A stretch of DNA of 64,000 bases, taken from Euwallacea fornicatus (Eukaryota > Arthropoda > Insecta > Coleoptera > Curculionidae). This document shows, one piece after another, positions 35,901-46,317 of this stretch (position 1 is the stretch's first letter; every line of letters begins with the position of its first letter). The notes under the pieces were generated by a model that worked only from the letters and a program-made list of their open reading frames with translations, did not search any database and was not told where the DNA came from. Both the position numbers and the translations under genes were made by a program. The DNA lies in NCBI RefSeq assembly GCF_040115645.1, contig NC_089559.1, forward strand, positions 496,001 through 560,000, written 5' to 3'.

Positions 35901-38900
35901 AAATACTGGAAGTGTACCCATCAAGGCCCCACGGGGAATGGCCAAGATCTCGGGATCTCTGAGGTTTGGCCAAAAATTGAAAGGCAATTTTGACAGTCGA
36001 AATTTGCAATTATCACCGCCGTGCAGTACTGCTGTCATTTTTTTGGGCTGAGTCAAGTACTCCCGGCCGAATGGTCCTTGTTTATCTCGTTACGTTGGAC
36101 AAGAACCAAAATACAATCCTGCTTCCGGCGCTCCCCGCGAGGTTGCGCCTGCTTGAATATCGCCGCCCTGAGCAATTATTTTAATGAAATTTCAGACAAA
36201 ATTAACAAAATGGCGCGCTGTTTGATTTGGGCGATCGTACCTTGAACGGGGAGAGTTTTCGCACACGGACTTCCAGCTAACATGGACGTTCCAGATAAAA
36301 CTAACTCTAATTTGCTCCTTAGGTCCTAACTCGATGATATCGTTTCAAAAATAGAGCTTTAGCTGTTAAACTCCACGAGAAAATTGGATTCACTTTTGAA
36401 TTTCCTAGGAGGAATACCTTAATATGCACACACGGAAATTCCCCATTCTTACTTCCCCATTCTCCTTTTCCCTAAGGATATTTGTTCTATGCATTTCGGG
36501 CAGATGGATGTATTCAGAATCATTTCCTACTCTCCATTTCAATATACTTTTTCAGCTATGAATCGATCATAACTTGCTCAGTCTCGCCGTAGTTCACTAG
36601 GCCCAATAAGGCTTTTAATTATCGTTACAGAAAGTGAAAAATATTTATTATAATTAAAAAACTTAAAGTTAAAGCGCGACTTTGGTTTCTTGGTTTAATT
36701 AAAGTGGCACGTCGTCTACAGAAACAGTAGTGCAAAATGTAACTGTGAAGCTAAAAGAAACCAGGAACGTCTATTGGTAATTTCAGAAAATGAGCAAAAA
36801 GCAACAAAAGATATATTTTTTTCCCTTAGAGGTTAAAAAATGGGCAAATAAACTTTGTACCATACCTGGATTCCTGCAAATGCATGGAATTGAAACTGTA
36901 GCAGAAGCCATTCTCCGTTAAAACTGGATGGAAACTGAGGCTACCGTCGCGGCAGCACGTGATTGGATCGTTTTTGAATTTGCACTGGTCGAATATATCT
37001 TCGCACTTGTCGGCAATCTGGAAGGTACAGGACGTATTTCGATTATTAATTTTTTTTCATTACAATTGAAATTATTATAATTTAAAAATCAGAAAAAATT
37101 GCGACAAAATTTGAAAATAAAATTTCGAAAAATCGCACCGGAACCACCTCAATTACTAACCTAATTTTGTTTTTTTCATTTTTTAGGAAACGAAAAAAAA
37201 AAGAAATTATTTCTTACATGTACAGTGTTCCGAAAAGGCTGTGACAAACTTGAGGAGGTTAAAGAGGACACTGCGGTGAATAATTTTGTCATGAAACCCC
37301 TAAATCAAAGGTGAGTCGCTTTGGCTTCAGAATTATTTTTCTTCAGCAGACTTCGACGTTCAAGTAGGGAACAGAGAAAAAATAAGGAAATTCTCTCCTC
37401 TGTTTTATCAAGGATGTCTATCGAAACGTTCCCATGGAGGTACAGCATAGACGGTGGTTGCAACATGACGGTGCACTGACACATTTTGTCCGTACTGTAC
37501 AAGATCGTGTAAACCAGCATTTTTACAGTCGATGAATTGGAAGGAGCGGACATATCAGGTGGCCAGCGCGAAGTCCCGATTTAAACCTGTTAGAACGTTA
37601 GGATATGGGATTCACTGACTTGTCCCGTTGATGAATTTAACTGGGGCTTATTTTAGGGTTTTTTTTTGAAAATTTTGAAAAATACCTTCGACCTGACGTT
37701 CTGGCGGGCAGGCAGTGTGAGATTCGCCGAAGCACCTGGTAAAAAAACCTAGAGGAACGCACCTTCCACGGCCCGGAATCGTCCTCGAGGGATACAATGT
37801 TTTCATTGTCTTGAAATTTCGTGGTTTTTAATTCTAAAAACTTGAATTATCGTCGTCTTTCGAGAAACGAGGGCCTAATTGCACCCCTATTATGTGGCGT
37901 ATTCCACCCGATTCTTTCCTTTATTGGGTTATTGCATTCTTGTCCTATTCTCCTTCTTAAGTAGCGGCACGCTCCATTTGTTCCTATTCTTTGACCATTG
38001 CAGAAATGACATTGCTGCAACGGTCCTCCTTCGTTTTACGTTCCGATACCCCATTAATGAGAGATGTTGGGGTCAGATTGTTCACGCTCTCGTTTATCGT
38101 TTCTCTTCGTTCTTCGAATAAGTGACACTGAAAGATGCAGTGCTGTGCGGGGACATTCCTGCGAATCCTGCAAATATTTCAGTACACGGTTCCTGCAATC
38201 TGGGCCCGTTTTACTTATAGGGTGCTTACAGCTCCTCAAGCTTTCGTGTCCGCCAATCACCCGAATTAGGTGGTGATTCAGGTACCTGGGTTCACGGGAA
38301 GTCCGCAAGCCTAGGACGGGGATAGTTTGTCTTTGGTCAGCCAACACTTGTCCTCGAACCTTGACCGGCAATCCTGCGATTTTTGGATGATCCCACTTCT
38401 GGCCGCTCTCCTGTCGGGCTTCGTTGCCTGCGAAAGAACGTGGAGGGTTCCTCCAAGGGGAAGTCGATTGGGGGGATGCCTGCCGCAATTTCGGCACCCT
38501 CACGTTAGACAGTGCGTTGTGCACATATGACCCTCGGTAAACCTCTTCTCTGTATGTTCAGCACCACACGCACCTGCTTTCTTAGTCTCGTCACATAGTT
38601 CTAAATTGGGGTGACGCAGAGTGGCGTGAATTGCATCACCCCGTAGAACAGCTATTGTTTTCCGAGTGGGATTTATGTTAGAAATACCTTCAAAAACTCA
38701 TGTTAAAGCTTATTTTTTCGTAACGTCTAATCTTCGGGTAAACACGAAGGTTTTAATTCAGTACAGAGTAAAGAAAAACATTAGTAATACCCTGCAAACG
38801 GTGAAAAATATTCAAAATCGGGTTGGTCTGCGACATCCTACAGAGTGTTCCAAAATTATTGGGTCACATTCAAGGAGACTGTAGAGAGCGAATAATTTTT

Positions 38901-41612
38901 GCACACAAACGCTTTATCAAAAACGAGCCATTTTTAAGTAGTTTTTGTTCAAGAGACTTCGATATCCGACCTAAGTAAACAGAAAAGAAGAAACAAACTA
39001 AATACTTTTCACACGGCAAATCAAATGCTTCAAATTCCTAAATTTTCTGTAAAGTGTACCTCCTGAACTATTGGAAAATACACGCGTTCCTGCGGGCGTA
39101 CGGGACAGAATGTGGTTCCAACGTGATGGTACATTTGCATATTTTGCCCGTGTTGTGCAGGATCGTGTAAATCAACATTTTTACAGTCGATGGATCGGAA
39201 GAGGCGGACCTACCAGGTGGCCAGTGCGAAATCCTGATTTAAGCTCATGGGATATTTCCATTTGGGGTTACACTAAATCGGTAGTGCATGAAACTCCTGT
39301 AACCATCCAAGGCAAACTGTTGGGAAAAGCGATGGCAGCCCCACTTTTCAGAACTCAAAGGACAATTTTTTTTCGACCAGGATGAGGGGTCATTTCGACC
39401 CTTTATTACGTTTTTTTTTTTCATTATCTTTAACGATTTAAATATAGGAATCTTTTGGGGTCAACGAGTTATCATTACGTTTCATAACGACAATGAGTGG
39501 ACCCAAAACAGTTCGTTTGCGAGTAGGAGCTCCGCGCAAAAAATTTTCACCGCAACGTCTCCTTCAACCTCCTCAAATTTGGCACGGCCTTGCTGGACCA
39601 CCCTGTATATTTTTTAACCTCCCCAGAACTGATCGCTTTCATTTTTGCTCGGACTTCGACTTAAACTATTGCAGCCTCTTAAGCCACTAAACCTTTGGAA
39701 TGTCCTCTATGTGTCGCGGGAATGCCGAACGAATCACTTACTTGCAATATCAACTGGGCGAGACCGTCCGATTCTTTCGGCAGCACATTCCTCCATTGTT
39801 CTTCGTACTTACGGGAAAATTCTGGAATTGTCGCGAGAGACAGTCTGCTAACTTCTGCATACAGGTCAAAAACCTCCAGGTTTTTGGTCCCGTTCTGCCT
39901 GGATAATATCAATTTCATTTCAAGGCTAACATCGGAACTTTATTGGGTGTAACACCCTTATTCAAGACAATACACGTGTACACATGATGTGGAAAACCCA
40001 ATTAAACGAGCTCCATTGATTTTAATGGAAAGTGGATAGATTTAAGTTCCATTGTTTAGATCAAGTTGTTAAAGCAACTCACTGTGTTTTCAAATATGCG
40101 GCAATACTGCTCAGACTAGCCGGCTGCGTTGGACACAAAGTGACCGCCGGAAATGGTACCAGCCAATTGTGGAAGTCGGTGTCCAGGCCCGTGATGGTGG
40201 GGTTGTTCTGGAACTTGTCCCACAGGCTGAAAATGACCACGCAGGTGGCGACAGCGCCCATCGTCACGCAGGTGAACCACATGAATCTGAGGGGGGAAAT
40301 TTAAGTAGGAAATAATGGGAGAATTTCCCTTTAAAGGATCGAAATAGCATTTTGCTCGTATAATACAATAAAGACCGGTCGAAGTTTCGGCCCCCCAAAA
40401 GTGATGCATTATTCATAATGCCGGGAATTTTGGTCGGAAAAAATATGATCCATGAAATACGGGTCCAAGTTTTAAAAGTTTTCATGGCTACCAACTTCTT
40501 GACGCAACTTTGAAATATATATCTCGAGGCGTATCGATGTGATAGGAGATACAACTCGAGAGGGGAGACCAGGAAATGGAACAGTATTAAAATATTAATG
40601 CGGACCGATAATGTACCAGATCCTAAAAGGCATAATAACTTACGGCAAAAATAAAATTAAGGTGATTCTGCACGGAGGTCGAAGACTAAATGTTTGAATG
40701 TTTAATCACCTTTTTAAACATGTATAACCAGACAGGCTTTTGATCCGACATCGGCCCCTTGAGGGCGAACGACCAACGAGACTGCGCGAAAACTCCCAGG
40801 TCTCATCCGAAGAGTAATAAAGTGGTGTAAACAACTGTTATTTCTATAAGGCCAAACAAGGACAGCTGTAACCGTGTTGCGCAAGATATATTGTAACGCT
40901 CAGATCACAAACAGGGACGTTACCCGGTATTCGTGACGTCATTGGCGGCGTCTTCCCCAGTTTTGGAAAACGGGAATTTTTTGGCGCGATCGCAACACTT
41001 CCACGCTTTCCCCGATGCCCATCGATGCGTCGCTGGTTTTCGTTCAATGGGAAATTTCCCAATCAAAAAGCAATATGCCGATTTTGATCATTTAAATGGG
41101 TCACACTCACGTGAAATCTCCCCCTCGCGCCGCACAATCACTGCCCGGTGTATCTAGCAGTTTGATGACGTCAACATGAGCCCGCACATAAAATCCAGTG
41201 AATTACCGCCACACTTTCGGTTTAAATTGCCGCACATTGCGGCTGCAATAAACAATAAAAGAGCAACATGTAAAAATATCCAAGCCCTCTCACAATGGAA
41301 TTGCGCGAGCTGGGGGCATTTAAATACTTGATGGGGTCCTGCCTTGGGCGTTCCCCATATACTTTAATGTATGGACATTAACTTTGCGCCCCGGCTAAAT
41401 GTGACACATTAGACTTTCATATCCTGGACTCGATGTGTTATTTATGCATGGGAAGGTTACCTTTCGATAAAGGGCCGGTCAGATTGAGCGATGTACTTGA
41501 CTCCGTGCAAAGTGGAGTTTTCGAAGAATTCCTTGGTTTGCACCTCGTAGCTGGTCTTCAAGTAGCCGCAGCTTTCCCTGACTTTGGCCAGGAAAGGTCT
41601 CTTCTTTGCCAT
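29937..41612 (-). CDS. Pickpocket-family DEG/ENaC sodium channel subunit, 11 exons, 540 aa
   Basis: Amiloride-sensitive-type cation channel subunit of the plasma membrane; insect family members act in taste, mechano-, thermo- or nociception and tracheal liquid clearance. Exons (descending): 41612-41461, 40286-40083, 39898-39742, 37017-36866, 34262-34172, 31388-31211, 31047-30810, 30757-30657, 30600-30477, 30407-30236, 29990-29937. They total 1,623 bases, 541 codons with stop, and every phase agrees. Features: N-terminal gating motif NSTLHG (His36-Gly37), TM1 about residues 52-72, a cysteine-rich extracellular domain (KCEDIF, GFCYSFNS, CGCVPFFYP, CDCQLGC), TM2 from about 425 with GGIAGLFLGFSLLSGVE, where GFS (436-438) fits the GxS selectivity filter, and a cytoplasmic tail of about 75 residues. 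The start is the first ATG after an in-frame stop. Which pickpocket paralogue this is cannot be told. Confidence 0.93.
30236..30407 (-). CDS. Pickpocket exon 10: cytoplasmic tail
   Basis: 57 codons reading IRKEKGEKAQPAHDLSMTPY, PLPGRGIDIVVKRFRND and QYGRDVKGRNN. Basic, hydrophilic tail. Donor GTGAGT. The tail is poorly conserved in the family, so support is splice phase and open frame. Confidence 0.78.
30477..30600 (-). CDS. Pickpocket exon 9: TM2 and pore
   Basis: Encodes SFGGIAGLFLGFSLLSGVE, the pore-lining TM2 with the G-x-S filter and the glutamate at its inner end, then IIYYFTIRAFIAAFRERK entering the cytoplasm. Acceptor GCTTCAG. Confidence 0.95.
30657..30757 (-). CDS. Pickpocket exon 8: pre-TM2
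   Basis: Encodes IEISFVSWPMVRYKREVLFG then WVDLL. The YKREVLFGWVDLL segment sits immediately before the pore in pickpocket proteins. Donor GTAAGT; flanking introns are only 52 and 56 bases. Confidence 0.92.
30810..31047 (-). CDS. Pickpocket exon 7: cysteine-rich region
   Basis: Reads NTYTFTACTIQCRMDSAKSR, CGCVPFFYPKVSGFPHCNV, KCDCQLGCRNTVYEVE. The C-x-C-x-P-F-Y-P and CDCQLGC patterns are hallmark DEG/ENaC disulphide motifs. The chosen donor (GTGAAA) is poor but gives an exact phase match; an alternative at the GTGGAA after VYE would need a different acceptor. Confidence 0.92.
31211..31388 (-). CDS. Pickpocket exon 6: ectodomain
   Basis: Encodes LYIIDSNERIGIDVQPQLNW through LSIKQRRCIFEDEIKLK. 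The QRRC motif precedes the cysteine cluster of the next exon. The donor GTACGC is weak, but it is the one that keeps frame with the next exon. Confidence 0.88.
31439..32873 (+). mobile_element. Tc1-like element, nearly full length, decayed transposase
   Basis: Inserted in pickpocket intron 5, opposite in strand to the gene. Inverted ends CTGCGTGTCATATAGAAAAG and (reverse) CCGCGTGACGTAAAAAAG are each flanked by TA, giving 1.43 kb. + strand frames begin MPRSRRQRDDHQLDEFERDR (HTH region) and end with INHLIRSMSRRAQECI. Many stops and frameshifts. A truncated relative lies at 43960-44527. Confidence 0.85.
33103..33251. mobile_element. Possible pogo/Tigger-like MITE
   Basis: 149 bp between TA dinucleotides, starting CAGTACAACTCGCTTAATAG and ending CTATTCTACTG. 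The first segment, with GGGGGACC and CTCGCTATAAACGA, resembles terminal repeats of pogo/Tigger elements, but the right end matches only weakly. Confidence 0.4.
33252..34171. other. Pickpocket intron 5, remaining sequence
   Basis: No gene or repeat recognised. Confidence 0.35.
34172..34262 (-). CDS. Pickpocket exon 5: ectodomain, short
   Basis: 30 codons plus one base, reading EKKFHKQYIKETDIKWSLEF then SVKSRTVSMS. The IKWSLEF segment aligns with the family beta-ball region. Acceptor CTATTTCAG, donor GTAAGA. Confidence 0.85.
34263..36865. other. Pickpocket intron 4, no transposon recognised
   Basis: The largest open frame (118 residues on -, 36056-35700) has no family resemblance and no splice support. 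A CTCF-like GATGGCGCA occurs on the - strand near 34671. Confidence 0.4.
36866..37017 (-). CDS. Pickpocket exon 4: first ectodomain cysteines
   Basis: Encodes IADKCEDIFDQCKFKN, ITCCRD and PVLTENGFCYSFNSMH. The GFCYSFNS signature is diagnostic of the DEG/ENaC ectodomain. Acceptor TTCCAG, donor GTATGG. Confidence 0.93.
37223..37640 (+). mobile_element. Mariner-like relic, family K copy 1 (5' end and C-terminal transposase block)
   Basis: Starts CAGTGTTCCGAAAAGG. Farther in, the + strand reads VPMEVQHRRWLQHDGALTHF, VRTVQDRVNQHFYSR and WPARSPDLN. This is the HDGAPAHF..WPPRSPDLTPLDFF region of DUF4817-type transposases, with the catalytic D present. The sequence degenerates after 37620 and no right end was found. 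Lies in pickpocket intron 3. Confidence 0.7.
38054..38530 (-). pseudogene. Probable LINE 3' fragment (jockey-like RNase H and tail)
   Basis: A 156-codon open frame on -. Segments FAGNEARQESGQKW, then RYLNHHLIRVIGGHESLRSC, followed by cysteines, resemble the GNE-A-ADELAR and TGH-LN-HL-..C..C tail of jockey-type ORF2 proteins. The resemblance is partial; it could be a chance long frame. Confidence 0.4.
38841..39605 (+). mobile_element. Mariner-like relic, family K copy 2
   Basis: 765 bp from CAGAGTGTTCCAAAATT to GACCACCCTG, TA on both sides. + frame 39071-39385 reads VPAGVRDRMWFQRDGTFAYF, ARVVQDRVNQHFYSRWIGRG and WPVRNPDLSSWDISIWGY. The catalytic Asp (RDGT) is kept, while the PLDFF block is altered. 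N-terminal HTH is deleted. Lies in pickpocket intron 3. Confidence 0.8.
39742..39898 (-). CDS. Pickpocket exon 3: ectodomain
   Basis: 52 codons, reading FDLYAEVSRLSLATIPEF and EEQWRNVLPKESDGLAQLI. Mostly helical finger region with no cysteines. The split Gln codon at the 5' edge is restored exactly. Donor GTAAGT. Confidence 0.87.
40083..40286 (-). CDS. Pickpocket exon 2: TM1 and start of ectodomain
   Basis: Acceptor CCCCTCAG. Encodes FMWFTCVTMGAVATCVVIFS (TM1), then the family-typical WLVPFPAVTLC, in which FPAVTLC is the signature immediately outside TM1. Donor GTGAGT. Confidence 0.94.
40287..41460. other. Pickpocket intron 1
   Basis: No gene or recognisable repeat. Confidence 0.4.
41461..41612 (-). 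CDS. Pickpocket exon 1: cytoplasmic N-terminus
   Basis: Starts MAKKRPFLAKVRESCGYL and includes FFENSTLHGVKYI, the conserved gating region before TM1. An in-frame TGA about 70 bases upstream rules out a longer open frame in this exon. Donor GTAACC leaves two bases of an Arg codon. Confidence 0.88.
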
Positions 41613-42060
41613 AGCTTCGATATTTAAGTTCGGACTATCAGTCGGAAATATCAAACTAGTCCTGTACACACGTGCAATTCACCTTTGTGCAGAGAAATCA
41701 TGATTGGCCTTTTGTGTACTACTCCATTTACTCATATACCTGTGTCAGGCTATTTCCCAGGAATTGGTTATAGTGCCGGAGCCGGTGTTCGCGGAATATT
41801 AAATAAACGTAAGAAAAATGCATCACAACGCTCACTAAAACAGTGATTAGAACTGCCCTTGAAATTTGAGAAGCTGGGAGATATTTCGAAGCCGCAAGCG
41901 AGCGGGGAAGGTAACTGTGAACGGCGAGCTTTTGCCCACGTACTACTATATGGTTTCCTATCAACATCCAAATATCTAATGGTGCACGAAAATGGGGGTT
42001 CATCTATATTTCAGTAATTATTGTTATTATTATTGTTGCCGCTACATCAAGGCTATTGTA
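41613..42060 (-). promoter_or_regulatory. Region upstream of the pickpocket start
   Basis: 5' flank of the - strand gene. It should hold the 5' UTR and possibly the promoter, but I could not place a TATA box or initiator with confidence. A (TTA)n-rich stretch lies at 42017-42037. Confidence 0.3.
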
Positions 42061-42378
42061 CAGGGCGTTCCAAAGAGGTTGTGCCAAACTTGGGAAAGTT
42101 TTGAGGGGCGCTGCGGTGAACAATCTTTGCACGGAGATCCCTAGTTAAAGATGAGCCGTTTTGTCTTCAGAATAATCTTTGGTCGAAGCACTTTCACGTT
42201 CAACTAGTGAACAGAACGCCAACAAGCAAAATAAACCCCTTTCGGTCTCCTCTCTTTTTTCCAAAGACGTACAGTCAGTCACGAAACTGTTCGGACGAAA
42301 CAAATAAGAACGTAATGTTGCTACTTACTTAACGTGTGACAAATTAAACTAGAAAATTGAGAAGAGAAGTTATATACA
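42061..42378 (+). mobile_element. Family K copy 3, 5' end only
   Basis: Begins CAGGGCGTTCCAAAGAGG and matches the 5' ends at 37223 and 38841 (GCTGCGGTGAACAATcTTTG, GATGAGCCGTTTTGTCTTCA). It is cut off at 42378, where another element begins. Confidence 0.6.
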
Positions 42379-43459
42379 GGGTGGCCCGGTAGTTTTGCGG
42401 TGGGCCTGTAAAAAGTTTATGAATTGTGCGATTCAGCCCGGATTTTGTTTTAAGTTGTAGAGCTTGACAAACTGCGCATGGTCATAGAAAATTGCCCGGT
42501 TGATGTAAAATTCAAAGTATACTATGACGGTTTCTAGGAGCGAAATTTTGATAAATCTTATTAGCGATTTTTTTAGAGAAAATCTGTGCACGCCACTGAA
42601 TTGACCACCCCTCAAAGCGGGCTCATACAAAATTTTAATGACGAATTTTGACTAGCAACGACTTCGTAGAGAAGAACTGAAAGTGCGCACTGGGTACTTA
42701 CTTATTTTCAAAAATTTATAGCTTATGACGACTTAGTTGCGGCCTACACAGAACAAATAAAACAAAACGAAAATAAAATTACGTTACACGAAACAATTAA
42801 ATTTTTGTAACTTCTACCAAACCACCGTTTCCTCCGATGCGCTTGTCGTTCCTTTTGCGCACGTTCAAAATTACATTTCGTATTTGCTGCGAGGTAAGTT
42901 TCGCACAAGGGCGGATTATGCTGACTTGTAGCTCTTGTAAATTTCGAGGTCCTAACCTACTAATTTTTCCTTTAAACAAGCCCCGAAGGAAAAAATCTAA
43001 CGGGGTTAAGTCTTGGGACCTCGATGGCCACCCACAAAACGGACTGTTCCGCCCTGTCCAACAGTTTTCGAAACTTTTCATTTAGCCAATTTCTTATCAA
43101 ACGAGCATTGCGAACAGGACCACCATCTAATGTTATTGCATTTTTAGTTCGTCTACAAAGTCGTCGTTACTCAAGATGTTTCATTAAAGTTTTGTGTGAG
43201 CCCGCTTTGAGGGGCGGTCAATTCAGCGGCGTGCACGGGTTTTTTCTAAAAAAAATCGCTAATGTGACTTATTAAAGTTTTGCTCCTGGAAACTGTCGTA
43301 GTGGACCTTGAATTTTATGTCGACGAGGCCATTTTTGATGAGAATGTGCAGTTCATCAAGCTCTATAATTAAAATTTTTTTTTTTTTTAAATCCGGGCTA
43401 AATGGCGCAATCAATAAACTTTTCACAGACTGACGCTCCAAAACAAGTGGGTCACACTG
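42379..43459 (-). mobile_element. Foldback mariner-like element with transposase C-terminus
   Basis: 1.08 kb, CAGGGTGGCCCGGTAG to the reverse of CAGTGTGACCCACTTG. Arms of about 280 bp match (AAAAGTTTATgaATTG, CAGCCCGGATTT, CAAAGCGGGCTCA). The - strand 43081-42797 encodes WPSRSQDLTPLDFFLRGLFK then LQVSIIRPCAKLT and GNGGLVEVTKI, the C-terminal catalytic block of DUF4817-type transposases. No N-terminal part. Confidence 0.8.
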
Positions 43460-43689
43460 TAGATGAATAGCTAGTAAAGAAATAACAAGTACCATCCTGT
43501 TAAGAAGGTATTTGAAATATTTTTTATATTGATCTGCAAAAGTGTTCGAGCACTTCAAAAAGGAAAAAAACACGAGCTGCAAATAATATTTTAACCAAAA
43601 TGTACAAACATTTATGAGTTAACGCTGTAAAGTTAGTAGTGAAATATCATTTACGGCCACATATTATTGTTTATAAAAATGGCAAATAA

Positions 43690-43955
43690 AGGGGGTGAAA
43701 CATCAGTTCGCGAACTGGAATTCGTACCAAAATGGCACGACGAAGGTAAAAAAAACATGCAGAAATTGCTCGTTTGTTAAATAGAAGTAAATTAACTACC
43801 TCGTTTGTGTTAAAAAAAAAACAAAAAATAGAACACAGGGAAATATCGTCAGTAAACGTCGATTAGGAAGATCAAAGGAATTGACAAAACGTAAAGAGTC
43901 TATGGTTTTACGTGAAAAAAAAAACGGTAGGAAATCAGTTCGAAACTTCTTATCC
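43690..43955 (+). pseudogene. Tc1-like transposase N-terminal scrap
   Basis: Broken + frames read RELEFVPKWHDEGKK, LGRSKELTKRKESMVL and REKKNGRKSVRNFLSG, which resemble the HTH plus GRP-K-T linker of Tc1-like transposases. Multiple stops and A-rich slippage. Confidence 0.4.
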
Positions 43956-43959
43956 GGTG

Positions 43960-44527
43960 ATAAACGGTTCGTATCTCAATGGGTCTTCCACAGTCATCAA
44001 ACCATCAGCGTCCGTAACGAAACGAACCGGTCTCTCAAGACCATAATTCGAAGGCGGCCATCTTGGTGTTCTGCAGTTCTTCGGGATCGTCCAGTGCCTC
44101 CTCTTCTGCCTGTTCGCTTTTCTTGGAACCCCGCCTGCCAACATCATCTCCCCATAGTATTTCCACTACGGTTTAATCTAGTGACGATTTGCCTAGATGA
44201 CCGACCCACCTCTCGTAGACTCACTATTCGGTCTCTCTCAAACTCGCCCAATTAATGAAAATTTCGCTGCGTTCTGCGCCTGCGCATAATTGATCAATCT
44301 AATGGCAAACTATACAATAATAAATGATATTTTTCAGTCATATTGTTGATATGTTATTGCAAACTGAGTAGTAAAAAAACGGTAAAATTCCTGACAACTC
44401 GTAAATGCACTGATTAATATGACTGAAAATTTAATAGTTTTTTGTGTCCCGGTATGCAAACATGCATATCAGAAATTGTTTAAATAAAACAATTTTCACG
44501 GGGTGTTTTCTTTTCCACGTCGCGCAG
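43960..44527 (-). mobile_element. Truncated Tc1-like element related to 31439-32873
   Basis: Its outer end on - is CTGCGCGACGTGGAAAAGAA, matching the terminal repeat of the element at 31439. The - frame at 44147-43950 gives GGVPRKANRQKRRHWTIPKN, closely matching the homologous frame in that copy. Only the 5' third remains. It abuts, and appears inserted into, the Harbinger relic. Confidence 0.75.
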
Positions 44528-44990
44528 CGCAAAAATCGGCATCTCGCATCCATTGAGCCAGAAAGACCGATGGTGAAGAAGTTCGTACAATTAGAACAGA
44601 CATTACCTCTACTTCCAGGTGCGTATCTTGCAATATGCTCGCCGCCCGCAACGCCTACACATCTTGGAAAATCCCAAATAGCATTGGAACCACCAGCGAT
44701 TCTTTCCCTTTTCCAGGACGCTTCCAGGCATCTGAAATGAAAGAAAAATGTCTGATAAGTACCCAACATGTACTCGCACATACGACGAACAACCATTGGG
44801 CGCATCATCTACAATTATCGCTATCTCCTGAAGTAGTCGCAAGGTCTAGTGATGATTATTTTAGTGTTTCGCTTTTTCCGGGTACCACCCGTTCGTCCTC
44901 CGAAATCATTGTAAACGGAAGAGAATTCGGCGATGAAGGTGAAAGCGAACACATTAACAGGGACTTTCGTGGATCGAAAAAATTAGAAGA
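44528..44990 (-). pseudogene. PIF/Harbinger transposase relic, nuclease core
   Basis: - strand frame 44808-44525: EASWKRERIAGGSNAIWDFP, RCVGVAGGEHIARYAPGSRG, VCSNCTNFFTIGLSGSMDAR. Compare the family pattern ..W-FP-C-GAIDGKH-...NSGS-YYNYK-FFSI-LLALVDA. The catalytic Asp of the DGKH position is GG here and the frame has a lost base, so it is dead. It is cut at 44527 by a Tc1 fragment. Confidence 0.7.
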
Positions 44991-45099
44991 GGAGGGTAAT
45001 GACGAGAACGAAAACTACGAAAATACCGAAGACGCCCAAGGGACTCGGGTGCCTTCGACACCTGGAAAGAATACAAACCAAGATGAATGTTAATGTCCG

Positions 45100-46317
45100 A
45101 ATAGGAGTAAAATTGCCACGTAAGCATTTATTCGCAAAAGAAAAGTCGATTGTCAGTCCCGGAAACAAGGGGCCTGCGCGAAATTTCAATATCTGAAAAA
45201 TAGGCGGAGAGACAAACTCGATTTTTTTGGAAAACGCACTGCTTGTAAACTAAGGGATTTGAACGATTCTTCGCAGGAAATGTTGCCGAACATCCTATAA
45301 GCAATATTTTCTTCGAGGCGAGCACGGGTTAACACGACCACGGATTGCTACGGTTAAGTAGCACGTCCAGGACAGTCCCGCCAATCCGAACTCATTCCTC
45401 GTCTTGCAGTGCACCACTTCCATCGCCAGCGGAGTCGCACGTGGACAACTCTGTCGAAGGCTATCCAGAAGATACTTCGAGAACATTCCAAACTTCAGAC
45501 ATCATCTCGATGGCATTACGAGTGAGCGATGATACAGATAATTTGGTGCAGCCCTAACATGGGAAATCGCTTGATAATGAAATTCGCTTACTTCAACTTC
45601 GTTTTTCAATACGTTTACTATCGCTGCACGTGCTTCTGGTGCCGTCTTGGAAACATCCATTTTGGAAATTCTAGATAAATACATCGAACTGCTATGGGAA
45701 TCTTCGGTTCCTTGGAAACGCAATGTGACAGCTGATCGTTCTCATGCAACTGTCGCTTTTCCACAGATGGCGTCTGCTGTTCTTATTCGCGGTGCAGTTT
45801 CTTTAAACAAAACTTCGCATCTGAGCTAGACATGCGCAGGAAGTTTCTAAAACATCCATCGCTTCGAGGTTCTAACGCTACGTCATCGTTCTTCGGATCT
45901 ACAGTCAGAACGGGAAACGCTGGGACGGCCGCTGGACGCTTACGAAATAAGGCGTTTCTCGATTGAAGGCGTTAAATACGGAGTTTCCTTTGTAATAATG
46001 CCTCGAATCGTGGACAATAGAGCCTGAAAGCTAAAGTTTCCAAATATTTAACAGCAAAAATTTGCTATCAACAAATAATCAAAATGGCAACATTTCAATT
46101 ATCGAAAAACATTGCTCTTGACATGACCAATCCGATTTTAGTGAATAAAAACTTGTTCTATCTTGTTCGCGCTGTGCGAAGTGGTGCAATTTGGTTTTCG
46201 AGTTAGTTACGATATGGAGCGCGGTAAAGCCACAAGTGTCGATTTGAGACGGTGAGCGGGGCACCGTTGCGAAAAGGGCGGCTGCTAGAGCAAAAAATGC
46301 TTCAATGTTATTAAGAC
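45100..46317. other. Probable inner part of the Harbinger element, unresolved
   Basis: Stretch between the two Harbinger pieces. - strand 45723-45540 (YLSRISKMDVSKTAPEAR, IVNVLKNEV) faintly recalls a BESS motif of MADF-BESS proteins, which Harbinger elements can encode, but this is weak. Confidence 0.25.

Noticed and set aside
35700..36056. 118-codon open frame on -
   Set aside because: Not recognised, and the pickpocket frame is continuous without it.
44635..45093. 152-codon open frame on + with an acidic tail
   Set aside because: Its first half is antisense to the Harbinger nuclease core, which has clear family motifs; the acidic tail alone is not convincing.
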